From positions 186,001 to 250,000 of the forward strand of contig NHNW01000026.1 in NCBI GenBank assembly GCA_002786025.1: DNA of 64,000 nucleotides. Reading direction: 5' to 3'. The translations under genes were made by a program, and so were the position numbers. The notes beneath the pieces were generated by a model that was not told the origin of the DNA, searched no databases, and was given only the letters and a program-made list of their open reading frames with translations. Shown in pieces: positions 53,301 through 62,060 of the stretch. Every line of letters starts with the position of its first letter. The stretch's first letter is position 1. Source of the stretch: Zasmidium citrigriseum (Eukaryota > Ascomycota > Dothideomycetes > Mycosphaerellales > Mycosphaerellaceae).

Positions 53301-54163
53301 GGCGATGATGATGTTTTGCAATTCTCAATGTCTCGTGGTCGCGGAAACGATAGCAATGGCTTAGAACTTTGGTAATCAAGGCAGCTGGAAGTGCGCAGCT
53401 TTTCTACAACCCGTGTTTTGTAGAGGTCGCATCGACTGACGCAAGTGCGGCCGCATAATACCGCAGTGGACAATTACGCGTATGTTCGCATCCTATACCG
53501 CAAGCTTGTGGTACCTGCGTCTGATGGATGCGGCCGCTCCTCTAAGCTTGTAGCGCCGTGCTAGCGTGTTAGGGGTGAGTGAATGCCGCCCAATGCGGTA
53601 ATTTCCTCCGAGAACGAAGTCTCGTCAGATTCTGCGGCCGCACAAATAGACCATCGTTCTCGTCAATTTCCTGTCCCTTTCGTATCATCACTGAGTGCTT
53701 CGTTGATTCTTTGTATTCCTGCAACAGTATCGGAGTTTGCAGACTTGACGCGACTGTCGTCAGGCCAGCCTTTAGAGTTCCACTGTGAGGGACTCTCGAC
53801 CAGAGCGTTTTTCGACATTCGACCACGGTCTCTCATCATATCTTAGTCTTCGGCGTAGAGACTATATCTGACAAGTCCCTGGAAGCGAAGTATCGACTGA
53901 GATATCTGTCGTCTTTCCTGGAACAGATCCGCGCATACTGGGCGCAAACACACGACAAATATTGACCTACAGGCTACCGCAGAACTGTCAGTGCTGGCAT
54001 GCGCGTTACAACACATGGACCAATAATGCATTAAGCTGCGTTCGGCTTGGACTCTGAGGTTGGAAGGCGGCCGGGCAACTTTGTACATATTCGAGATGAT
54101 CTTGGCTGACTGTAGTCTCCTCTTCTAGGCTATCAAACTCTCTGCGGCAACAGCTCGCCCTTC
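53301..54163. other. Intergenic region with three CGGCCG palindromes
   Basis: 863 bp between two minus-strand genes: upstream region of the dehydrogenase and 3' side of the RidA gene. It contains three copies of GCGGCCGC at 53447-53454, 53530-53537 and 53634-53641. No coding sequence recognised. Confidence 0.5.
53447..53641. repeat. Three GCGGCCGC palindromes within 195 bp
   Basis: Eight-base palindromes at 53447, 53530 and 53634. Each contains a CGG/CCG inverted triplet, the half-site type bound by Zn2Cys6 factors. About 150-340 bp upstream of the dehydrogenase start at 53300. Confidence 0.5.
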
Positions 54164-54856
54164 CTATTCTGCCAGCGCAGTCACATCGAGTTGCATTGTA
54201 GTACCTCTGGGTGGAATCTTGGAGACTTCCATTGCGCTCCTTGCCGGGATGTGCGGGAAGTACTGAACATACACCTTGTTTGACTCCTCGTAGTCCGCAA
54301 TGTCGGTAAAGAAGATCTAAATCAATATGAAATGTGATCAGATTTTTTACCACCGACCTGAAGCTGTTCATGCATAACACACCTGAACCTTGACCACTCG
54401 TTCCAACGAAGATCCAGCTGCCTCCAGCGCCGCCTGCGTGTTCTGACACATCAAATGTGTCTTCTGCTCCACGGTACCAACGAGGGGAGTGCCGTCAGAC
54501 AGGAGGGGACACTGGCCACACAAGTAGATGAGACCGCCGAGAGGTCGTACAATAGTCACCATGCCATGCGACTATGGTTTGATTAGTAGCGACTCTTTGG
54601 CTCCCATCAACGGCTGGATGCCTCATCTTCAAGCACGGTTAAACGCAAACTGAAGCCAGAACTCACGTAAGGTCCGATCGCTAGCGAGGGGTGCATTAGC
54701 GGTAATTGCATGTATCATGCATACTTGTTGGGACGTACGACGTTCGATCTTGTCGGTGATGATATTTCTCATGACCTCCTGGCTCTTAGCCACAGATGCT
54801 TTCGTCTCCGGCGTCTCCACAGGGGTTGTGTACTTCCAATTCGTCTTGGGCGCCAT
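54164..54856 (-). CDS. RidA/YjgF/YER057c/UK114-family protein (imine deaminase)
   Basis: A 157-residue protein of the RidA family, which hydrolyses reactive 2-imino or enamine acids, such as products of amino acid oxidases, to keto acids and ammonia. Four exons: 54739-54856, a 14-base micro-exon at 54667-54680, 54383-54571 and 54164-54316. The splice joins give (ERP)IGPYSHGMVTIVR; the GPYS block is typical of the family N-terminus and comes almost entirely from the micro-exon. LIYLCGQCPLLSDGTPLVG and ALEAAGSSLERVVKVQIFFT follow the RidA core, and PARSAMEVSKIPPRG contains the conserved Arg that binds the substrate carboxylate. The ends are soluble, without targeting signal. It sits beside a D-amino-acid oxidase gene, a natural source of imino acids. 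Confidence 0.85.
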
Positions 54857-55625
54857 GATCGGGAAGCAGGGTAAACCAACGCAGATAGTAAGGAGTCCGT
54901 GGGGAAATGGATCGTTTATAGGTGAGTAAAAGTGCTCTCCACCTCGATTATGATGACTCTTGGGATCCTCAGTCGCTCTGCTCTGTTCATGAGTCAGGCA
55001 GAGCGTCGGCAGCTCACCCGAACTGGAAGGTGTAGTGACGACCCTCTTTAGGGCCGCCGTCCTCTACACTCACGGATTCATGGATCCCAATCGTACCACA
55101 CACCTTCCCGTTAGCGTCTTCAGAGCCTCGCATAACCTCGCAAAGCTGTCGGCGCCATATCGGACGTGCGGGTCAGACTTTGAGGACACCCACCCGATGA
55201 AGTGCCCTTGAGCCGCAGCCTGAATGATAGAGACGGGTTGTCCTGCCGGAATTGTCAAGACAAAATCAATCAAAGAAAGCCTCGATGAGCAGGTGCTACC
55301 TTTGCTCTTCGATACGCGAGTCAAGACTTTCTCTGTTCCTCGATTCCCTGACCTGACCTGAAGCTTCGACGACGTGGCGACTGGGGATTTGTTGCACTCT
55401 TTTCCCCGGGCTCTCATTGAAGGACCAGGACCAGGGTAGTTGCTCCGGTGAATAACGAATTGTAATACCCTCGTGATATGCGAAGGGTGCATAGCCTTGT
55501 ATGTCTTTATAGGCCTGTAGTAGTCTGAGCTTATCTACATTTGCTTGGGATAACATTGATCTTGCAGACTCCGTAGGCCAACCATCTCATGGTTCATGAT
55601 CTAACCCTACATCGCAACTCATATT
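54857..55625. other. Intergenic region with degenerate-looking coding patches
   Basis: 769 bp between the RidA gene and the racemase-family gene, both on the minus strand. Minus-strand open frames 55296-55556 and 55070-55492 have protein-like composition (for example TIPAGQPVSIIQAAAQGHFI) but start and end in different frames. See the separate entry. Confidence 0.4.
55070..55556 (-). pseudogene. Possible coding remnant or unresolved small gene
   Basis: Two overlapping minus-strand frames, one starting at ATG 55556, the other ending at 55070, could be joined by an intron or by a frameshift. No family was recognised, and no splice pair satisfied me by eye. The region has several GTAAxx- and AG-like sites. 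It lies inside the presumed hydroxyproline cluster, so a small additional enzyme piece cannot be ruled out, but chance open frames are as likely. Confidence 0.2.
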
Positions 55626-56636
55626 TCAAATCTGAAATCCGCGCGGAAAAGGATCGTCTGGATCGACAAATACTCGTTTCTCACCTGTGATCCATGCTCT
55701 GCCTTTGATATTTGGTATGATGCCGTCCACTGTGCCGACCTTTGCGGAGGACGTGACCGAACCCACAAACTTTGTGTCGATGATGCTGTTGAACTCGACT
55801 TCTTCGGCCGGATTGAGCTGTTTGCGTGCATGGAAGATCGCCAGACGTGCAGAAGACCCAGTTCCGCAGGGGCTCCTGTCCAGTCTCCCCGGTGTTACGA
55901 CAACCGTGTGCTTGACCACGCGCCGACCGTTGATAGTTCGAAGCGGCTCAGTGATGATGACATTGTTGACGCCCCGAATTTCAGCATTCTCTGGATGTGT
56001 CGGGCAGCACTGATCCAAGACTGCTTGCTTCAATTCGTTGCCAAGCTCAATAAGTTGTCGTTCGTAGGCGGTCGACACGGACACATTGAGTGAACTGGCT
56101 TGAGCCAGCACGTACCATTGACCACCATACGCTATGTCAACAGACACCTTTCCGATGCTTGGTAGATTGATCTCTACATCGAGTGCATACACAAAAGCAG
56201 GGACATTGTTGAACGACACAGCTCTGCACGACCCATTTTCGCATTCCGCAGTAGCAGTCACTAAGCCGGCTGCTGTGTCCAATCTGATAGTCGTGCGTGG
56301 TTCAGTCATGGGTATCATTCCAGTCTCCAGTAGCACCGTAGCAACGCAGATCGTGTTGGAACCAGACATTGGTACCCAGTCCCCTGGTCCCATGATTAAG
56401 AATCCAGCGTCGGCCTTCTCATGGCAAGGTGCGACCAAAATCATGGCACTCATCTCTAATCGGCCTCTGGGTTCGTGCAAGAGCAGTGTGCGGAGTTTCT
56501 CATACTTCTCTTGGAACTTGATGAGCTTCTCGTGCATGGAAGTGGCGGGAATATCGAGAACGCCTCCGACCACGACCTCTCCCACTTCACCCTCCGCATG
56601 GCAGCAAACGATCGAAAGTCCCCGGTTGGTCCTCAT
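55626..56636 (-). CDS. Proline racemase-family enzyme (candidate 4-hydroxyproline 2-epimerase / 3-hydroxyproline dehydratase)
   Basis: A 336-residue intronless enzyme of the proline racemase superfamily. The start at ATG 56636 (MRTNRGLSIV) puts CHAEGEVGEVVVGG, the family's first substrate-loop block, at residues 12-25. In proline racemase two Cys act as acid/base pair. Here the first is replaced: the block reads PMSGSNTICV with Ser91 where family members have Cys in MCGHG. The second, Cys257 in DRSPCGTG, is kept. Such Ser/Cys members belong to the group with 4-hydroxyproline epimerase and/or trans-3-hydroxyproline dehydratase activity rather than simple proline racemases (from recollection of the bacterial literature). 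Other intact blocks: NEPRG-like LLLHEPRGRLEM and DIAYGGQWYV. It is divergent from the D-amino-acid oxidase gene, ~300 bp apart, suggesting shared control. Confidence 0.87.
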   Translation of the reverse strand: MRTNRGLSIVCCHAEGEVGEVVVGGVLDIPATSMHEKLIKFQEKYEKLRTLLLHEPRGRLEMSAMILVAPCHEKADAGFLIMGPGDWVPMSGSNTICVATVLLETGMIPMTEPRTTIRLDTAAGLVTATAECENGSCRAVSFNNVPAFVYALDVEINLPSIGKVSVDIAYGGQWYVLAQASSLNVSVSTAYERQLIELGNELKQAVLDQCCPTHPENAEIRGVNNVIITEPLRTINGRRVVKHTVVVTPGRLDRSPCGTGSSARLAIFHARKQLNPAEEVEFNSIIDTKFVGSVTSSAKVGTVDGIIPNIKGRAWITGEKRVFVDPDDPFPRGFQI

Positions 56637-56933
56637 TCTCGATATGTCGAGGGTGTGCAAGCGTGTACCTGAAATTCGAACCCGCGAACACTGCAAGATA
56701 AGACAGGATGAGCCATGCCCGTAGATCAGTGCGAAGCTTTGACGTTTTCGCTTTCGCTCAGCAGTAGGGAGCTCGGGATGGCCTTCCTCTGCAAGCTGTC
56801 CACTTGTAGGAACGTCGTGTAAAGACGGTCGCGATGACTTTCCTACGTATCAAACACTGATCGAAGATCAAATGCCGGTAAATCGATGTCTGTCCCTCTC
56901 CCAGCATCTCGACGATAACCTCAGTCGCGACAG
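56637..56933. promoter_or_regulatory. Divergent promoter of racemase-family and D-amino-acid oxidase genes
   Basis: 297 bp between head-to-head genes. It contains one GATA-type site (CGATAA, 56913-56918), the pattern HGATAR recognised by nitrogen regulators such as AreA/Nit2. No TATA box is evident. A shared promoter would couple epimerase and oxidase expression. Confidence 0.5.
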
Positions 56934-58196
56934 ATGGCTGCCAATATCGTGATTCTTGGGTAAGTCGAGACAGAGAATTTCATGGCGGTCACGTCGTCAA
57001 GTATACTGACTTTGGCAGCGCAGGCGTGTCGGGCCTCACAACGGCGTTACTGTTGGCCAAAGATCCTCGCCACTCCGTCACTGTGGTTGCGAAGCATATG
57101 CCAGGCGACTATAGTCCCGACTATGCCTCACCTTGGGCCGGAGCAAACTTCCAGCCGTAGGTTTTTCCATGAGCCTGTTAAAGTTTATTTGTTGACGCTT
57201 TTACTAGTTTCTCCGCGGAACCGGAATGCAGATGGGAGGAGCGCTCATGGCCTCACCTGTCCAGGCTGGCCACCAGTGAACCAGAGGCTGGCATTCACTT
57301 TCAGCGTGAGGGATGACGGTCAATTGTGTCGAATGATCGCTAACACGGCCACAGGGAGCTACATCTACCGCCGAGAGAAGGACACCGCCGACGGCACAAC
57401 ATCGTTCGATGCAATGTTCGTTTTGAAACCTTGGTACAGCCGTCTGTTTCCCGACTTTCGCGAGCTATCCGCCCGCGATTTACCTCCAGGCGTCGATTCA
57501 GGTTGTGAATTCACCGGCATCTGTATAAACACTCCAGTATACCTGGCATGGTTGGTAGGGCAGTGTGCGAAGTTGGGCGTTGTCATTCGCCGTGGTCAAG
57601 TCTCACACATCAACGAACTCAAAGGTCTCCATCACACAGGCCAAAAGGTGGACGTCATCGTCAACGCCTCTGGACTAGGAGCAAGAAATCTGGGAGGTGT
57701 AGAGGACGCCGATATGGCTCCCATACGAGGACAAATCGTTCTCGTCGAGAATGAATCTCGCTCGATGTATAACATATCTGGTACAGAAGATGGCCCAGAA
57801 GAGATCTCGTACGCTATGACCAGGGCCTTGGGTGGAGGTACAGTGCTGGGTGGCACGTATCAAAAAGGAGACTGGAATACGACTCCTGATCCAGCCATTA
57901 CAGAGCGGATCATCCGAAGATGTATGGCACTGCGTCCTAGTCTGACCGCAAGTGGTGACATCGACGACGTCAAGGTTATTCGAGAGTGCGTCGGTCTCCG
58001 GCCATACAGAAGACCAGGCGTAAGAGTGGAAGGCGACTTGTCGACTTGCGGCAGCGATACTTTGGTGATTCACAACTACGGTCACGCGGGATGGGGCTAT
58101 CAAGGCTCCTACGGATGTGCAGAAGAAGTCGTTAACATTCTGGAGCGGTACAAGGCCCGTAGACCTGATTCGAGACGACTAGCTCCCAAGCTTTAG
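56934..58196 (+). CDS. D-amino-acid oxidase family flavoenzyme, putatively peroxisomal
   Basis: A 367-residue FAD oxidase of the D-amino-acid/D-aspartate oxidase family; it oxidises D-amino acids, with D-proline-type substrates among the best, to imino acids and hydrogen peroxide. Four exons: 56934-56959, 57019-57156, 57208-57305 and 57355-58196. The first junction completes ILGAGVSGLTTALLL (FAD-binding GxGxxG, residues 9-14). SPDYASPWAGANFQP is the second hallmark, formed at the end of exon 2. VIVNASGLGARNLGG and HNYGHAGWGYQGSYG complete the FAD site, and VGLRPYRRPGVRVE carries the substrate-carboxylate Arg region. The protein ends in PKL, a PTS1-like peroxisomal signal. Starting at the later ATG at 56982 would put exons 1-3 in the wrong frame and lose the FAD motif. 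Confidence 0.92.
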
Positions 58197-58755
58197 AGGC
58201 GTGAAAGAGGTTCAGAGTCGACAGCCGATTGTAGTAGTATTTCGCGCAAAAACAGTTCCCTCAACATATGTCACGGCATTGAACAGGGTTTCATTCAATT
58301 GCTCAGCTGCCGATGAGTTTCGACACGTTGGAGGTCTTGTTCCCGATCGTGGAAGCCTGCTGCTAACAAGGCGTCTTCAGCGATCGTTAAACATGCAACG
58401 AGACGCCATGGAGCTGATGGCTCCGTGCCGAGTTTATCTCTCGCATTGAGTACCACAAAGTGCAAGCAACGCGATGTTCGTGCTGCTCCAGGCTGAGTGC
58501 CAAGGATTGCTCGGACGAGGCTGCCGCAGGGCTTACTGCTCTTCCGGATTCGTCAGGTGTTCGCGATGACTTGCCTCCTGCCCATTCAGCGACGGGACAT
58601 GATTTGAAATCCTTCAAAACGCTTTATTGGTTCCTCTTGGGGTGGAACATCACTACACGTCGATGCCATACTAATTTGTTTCTCGACATCCCTCCAGACC
58701 GATTCGCAGAGCAGTCCCGTCACCCACTCAATTTCAACACTCGAAATATATCGTC
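58197..58755. other. Intergenic region upstream of the DHDPS-family gene
   Basis: 559 bp between two plus-strand genes. It holds a GATA-type site on the minus strand (AGATAA, 58434-58439). No coding sequence recognised. Confidence 0.45.
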
Positions 58756-59655
58756 ATGGCGCCGGAAGAACTGAAAGGAATCATGGTGGCTCTCGTCACG
58801 CCACTGAGCCAGGACCTAAAATCGATTGATGAGGCCGCACTCCAAACGCACGTTGATCGCCTGATTGATGCAGGTGTTCACGGTCTTGTGCCGGGCGGCA
58901 GCACAGGCGAGTTCACAGCTCTGACATTTGAGGAGCGCAAGCGACTAGTCGAACTCGCTGTGAAATTTGCCGCTGGACGTGTTCCCATTCTGGCTGGAAC
59001 TGGAGACTTGTCGACAGACCGTGCCATAGAGCTATCGAAGCATGCTGCTACCGCTGGCGCTACTGCAGTAATGGTTGTCCCGCCATTTTACGATGCACCG
59101 AGTGTGCCTGAACTGCATGACATGTTGCGGGAAATCCATCAGCAATCAAGACTGCCTATCTGCTACTACAACATTCCCTCGGCTACAGGTCTTACGCTTA
59201 CCGGTTCGGAGATGTCTCAATTATCCGAAGTGGGCGTCAAATACATCAAAGACACATCTGGAAACGGTCCGCGACTCACCGAGATGTTGTTTGACAAAGA
59301 CGATCAAATTACAACATTCAATGGATGGGACACGCTCACATTCTACGCTCTTGCTGCTGGTGCCAAGGGTGCCATTTGGGGCGCTACCAACTTCATCCCC
59401 GAGCTGTCTATGCAATTATGGCAGGCAGTCGCAATTGAAGGCAATCTTCAACGCGGCCGAGAGATCTGGAGGAAGATCTGGCCTATCTGCGATTATCTCG
59501 AAAGCGGAAACTATGCTGCCGCAGTGAAGACGGGTATGGAGCTTCGCGGCTGGTCTGCAGGGGGCTTGAGGAAGCCTTTCGCCGTGATTCAGGGTGAGAA
59601 GCGATCCAAGCTAGCTCTGTTGCTCGAGAATGCGGGCGTGAAAGTTGTGTCATGA
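58756..59655 (+). CDS. Dihydrodipicolinate synthase-family lyase/deaminase (candidate pyrroline-4-hydroxy-2-carboxylate deaminase)
   Basis: A 299-residue intronless class I aldolase-type (beta/alpha)8 barrel of the DapA/NAL superfamily. The family's GxTGE block is GSTGEF (residues 48-53). The catalytic Tyr is in CYYNIPSATG (Tyr138), and the Schiff-base lysine is Lys165 in VKYIKDTSGN. Fungi do not make lysine through dihydrodipicolinate, so a catabolic role is expected. In bacteria a DapA-family enzyme converts pyrroline-4-hydroxy-2-carboxylate to alpha-ketoglutarate semialdehyde and ammonia, next to epimerase and D-hydroxyproline oxidase genes, as here. Other options are 2-keto-3-deoxy-sugar aldolase, 4-hydroxy-2-oxoglutarate aldolase or 5-keto-4-deoxyglucarate dehydratase. 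Identity as a DHDPS-family enzyme is firm; the substrate is inferred from context. Confidence 0.9.
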   Translation: MAPEELKGIMVALVTPLSQDLKSIDEAALQTHVDRLIDAGVHGLVPGGSTGEFTALTFEERKRLVELAVKFAAGRVPILAGTGDLSTDRAIELSKHAATAGATAVMVVPPFYDAPSVPELHDMLREIHQQSRLPICYYNIPSATGLTLTGSEMSQLSEVGVKYIKDTSGNGPRLTEMLFDKDDQITTFNGWDTLTFYALAAGAKGAIWGATNFIPELSMQLWQAVAIEGNLQRGREIWRKIWPICDYLESGNYAAAVKTGMELRGWSAGGLRKPFAVIQGEKRSKLALLLENAGVKVVS

Positions 59656-60084
59656 TAGATCATAGATTTGTACAACTTTGAAGTGAAGACGGAACGTTGT
59701 GCTGCATTTTTTGCGATGAGGGATTGGGAATCTCCGCATTCGTAGCGAGATCTGGCCAGGAATGAGATCAAAACTTCGTACCCACCTGTGTGTGCCAGAC
59801 TCATGATCAGCCAGTCTTGTCTCGTTAGGGAGCGTTACGATCACAGACCCCGCGGGTTCGCTGCGGTCAAGCTTCCCCAGATATCGTGATAAACTGCCCG
59901 TCGTGGAACGCCCCCAGCGCCACACGCGACACAGAGTCCGGGGTATGACAGGCTACATAGATAGCCTGGGGGAGGCTGGAAGGTCTTATAACTAGCCGCA
60001 TCGTAGCATAAGACACCCTCCTTGAGTCCCTCCTTTCCCGTCCCATCACCTCCTCCCCAATCCTTGACCCCTCATCGGTTGAAT
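59656..60084. promoter_or_regulatory. Promoter region of the amino acid permease gene
   Basis: 429 bp. Two GATA-type sites, TGATAA (59887-59892) and AGATAG (59959-59964), lie in the half nearest the permease. CT-rich before the ATG at 60085. No coding sequence recognised. Confidence 0.45.
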
Positions 60085-61727
60085 ATGGAAACCAAGATGG
60101 ATCATAACAAAGACGCGGTGTACCAGATGGATAGCGAGCCCACGGACGTCGAGATTGCCAGGAGCACGACACTTCAAGATGCACAGCACGACGCCGTCTT
60201 TGGAGAAATAACCGAGGAGGGACCCAACTATCGCAGTGTACTCTCACCACGCTCGTCCCCATGCAGAGATGAACTGACCATAATAGGTTGGATGGATTGG
60301 AACCGCTGGCCTGATGATCAAGACTCAGATCGGCCTAGGCGTCTTGTCGTTCCCAGCGGTCTTCGATACTCTGGGTATGATCCCGGGCGTGATCCTCCTC
60401 TGCACCATTGCGGGAATGACGACTTGGTCGAACTACATCGTGGGAGTGTTCAAGCTCAATCATCGACACGTGTATGGCGTGGACGATGTTGGGCAGCTCT
60501 TATTCGGACGCGCGGGTCGAGAAGTTCTTGCAGTCGCATTCCTGGGTCGTAAGTCCACTGTCCAGTGCTTTTTGACATGTAGTAGTGTCGTTGCTGATAT
60601 GGTTCATTATTAGAGTACGTCATGACTGCTGGGTCAGCTATGTTGAGCGTCTCGATCAGCCTCAATGCCCTCTCAGATCATGGGACTTGTACCGCTGTCT
60701 TTGTCGCCGTAGCTTTCATCGCAGTCACCGTCCTATCAAGCCTTCGCACGCTTGGCAATATCACATGGATTGCCCTCGTTGGGGTCGTCTGCATCACTGT
60801 GGCAGGTTAGCACTTCTCCAGGCCGTTGAGAAGCTTCTCGAGGTTGACCATGGAGTAGTTTTCACGGTGACAATTGCCGTTGGTCTTGAAGATCGTCCAG
60901 CGTCTGCCCCTCGCGATGGTCCGTGGAGATCCGACTATAGGCTCTTTGGGAGCCCTTCCTTCGCGGAAGCCTCATCGGCAGTATCGACTTTGATTTTCGC
61001 CTACGCCGGTACTGGGGCTTTCTTCCCAATTGTTTCCGAGATGAAGGACCCACGAAAGTATCCGCTCGCGCTCGCCGTGTGCCAGATCTTTGTTACTCTG
61101 GTCTTCTTAATCGTTGCTATCATCGTTTATTACTATTGCGGATCCTATGTAGCCTCGCCTGCACTCGGATCCGCTGGAGGAACGATCAAGAAAGTCTCGT
61201 ATGGGATTGCTCTCCCGGGTCTGCTTGTTAGCGGCGTCCTTCTTGCGCACGTATGTCGATTTATGGTGGTTTCTGATCACCCATGAAAGCTGACTGATCT
61301 CTAGGTTTCAAACAAATACGTCTTCGTGCGCATCCTACGTGGATCCAAGCACTTGACAGCGAACGACTTTATTCACTGGGCAACATGGCTGGGATGTAGC
61401 TTCTCAGTCTGCCTGATTGCGTACATCCTTGCCAGTGCTATTCCGGTTTTCAATGGCATTGTTTCGCTTGCCGGAGCCCTCTTTGGTACTCTGCTGTCAT
61501 TCCAGCCAATGGGCTGTATGTGGCTATATGACAACTGGAGCAAGGGCAAAGCAGCGCCGACTCTGCGCTGGCGGCTTATGGTGTGCTGGAGTGTTTTTAT
61601 GATTGTGTCTGGTACGTTTCTGATGGTGGCTGGAACGTATGGTTCGATCAAAGGCATCATTACCTCATACAATGCCGATGGGGGTACGTCAGCATGGTCT
61701 TGCGCTGACAACTCGAACTCTTCTTAG
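60085..61727 (+). CDS. Amino acid permease, AAAP family
   Basis: A 474-residue plasma-membrane amino acid:proton symporter of the AAAP (Aa_trans) family, in the fungal neutral-amino-acid permease group. Five exons: 60085-60237, 60287-60548, 60614-60805, 60856-61250 and 61305-61727. The joins read NYRS|VGWIGTAGLMIKTQ, FLG(Q)|YVMTAGSAML, GVVCITVA(V)|VFTVTIAVG and LLAH|VSNKYVF, and the whole frame closes. The membrane domain starts with IKTQIGLGVLSFPAVFDTLG, and 10-11 hydrophobic spans follow. The N-terminal ~45 residues are acidic and cytosolic. Sharing the strand with the oxidase and the DHDPS-family gene, it is the likely uptake component of the amino acid (hydroxyproline) cluster. The acceptor of exon 4 is the least certain. 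Confidence 0.85.
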
Positions 61728-62060
61728 AAGAGAGGTGAGAAGACATGTACCTCAAATGCGCTGTGAAGGACTCGCTGGTGATGGTCATAATTGGCAGCCA
61801 GATAACCTCATGAATACTACAACAACAGGCATCAGACCACATATTGATTGCTGCATCCTCCACTCGCCGCCAAAATGGGCATGTACGATCTTGATCCAAT
61901 CGGGCCTGAGCGCATCGTTGCGATGTCGACAGGCGCCGTATCATGTATGGACATTCAAATGTGCACTAGGATTCAGATTACTATACGTTCAGCTGGTACT
62001 TATCGGTTCCAAGATGTCGACGCCTTCGCTCCGAGATATGTTCAATGACAGTGCTTCGAT
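61728..62060. other. Convergent intergenic region
   Basis: 333 bp between the permease gene and the surface-protein gene on the other strand. Nothing recognisable. Confidence 0.4.

Noticed and set aside
56982..57354. Long open frame starting at ATG 56982 as the N-terminus of the oxidase
   Set aside because: Its first ~120 codons are in the wrong frame for exons 2 and 3; the spliced model from 56934 restores the FAD motif GAGVSG and the SPWAGANFQP block.
58756..59655. Lysine biosynthesis dihydrodipicolinate synthase
   Set aside because: Fungi make lysine by the alpha-aminoadipate route, and the neighbours are catabolic amino acid genes.
59881..59892. Shared ATATCGTGAT string at 59881 and near 56943
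   Set aside because: The second copy is in the oxidase coding start, so a shared regulatory element is not supported.
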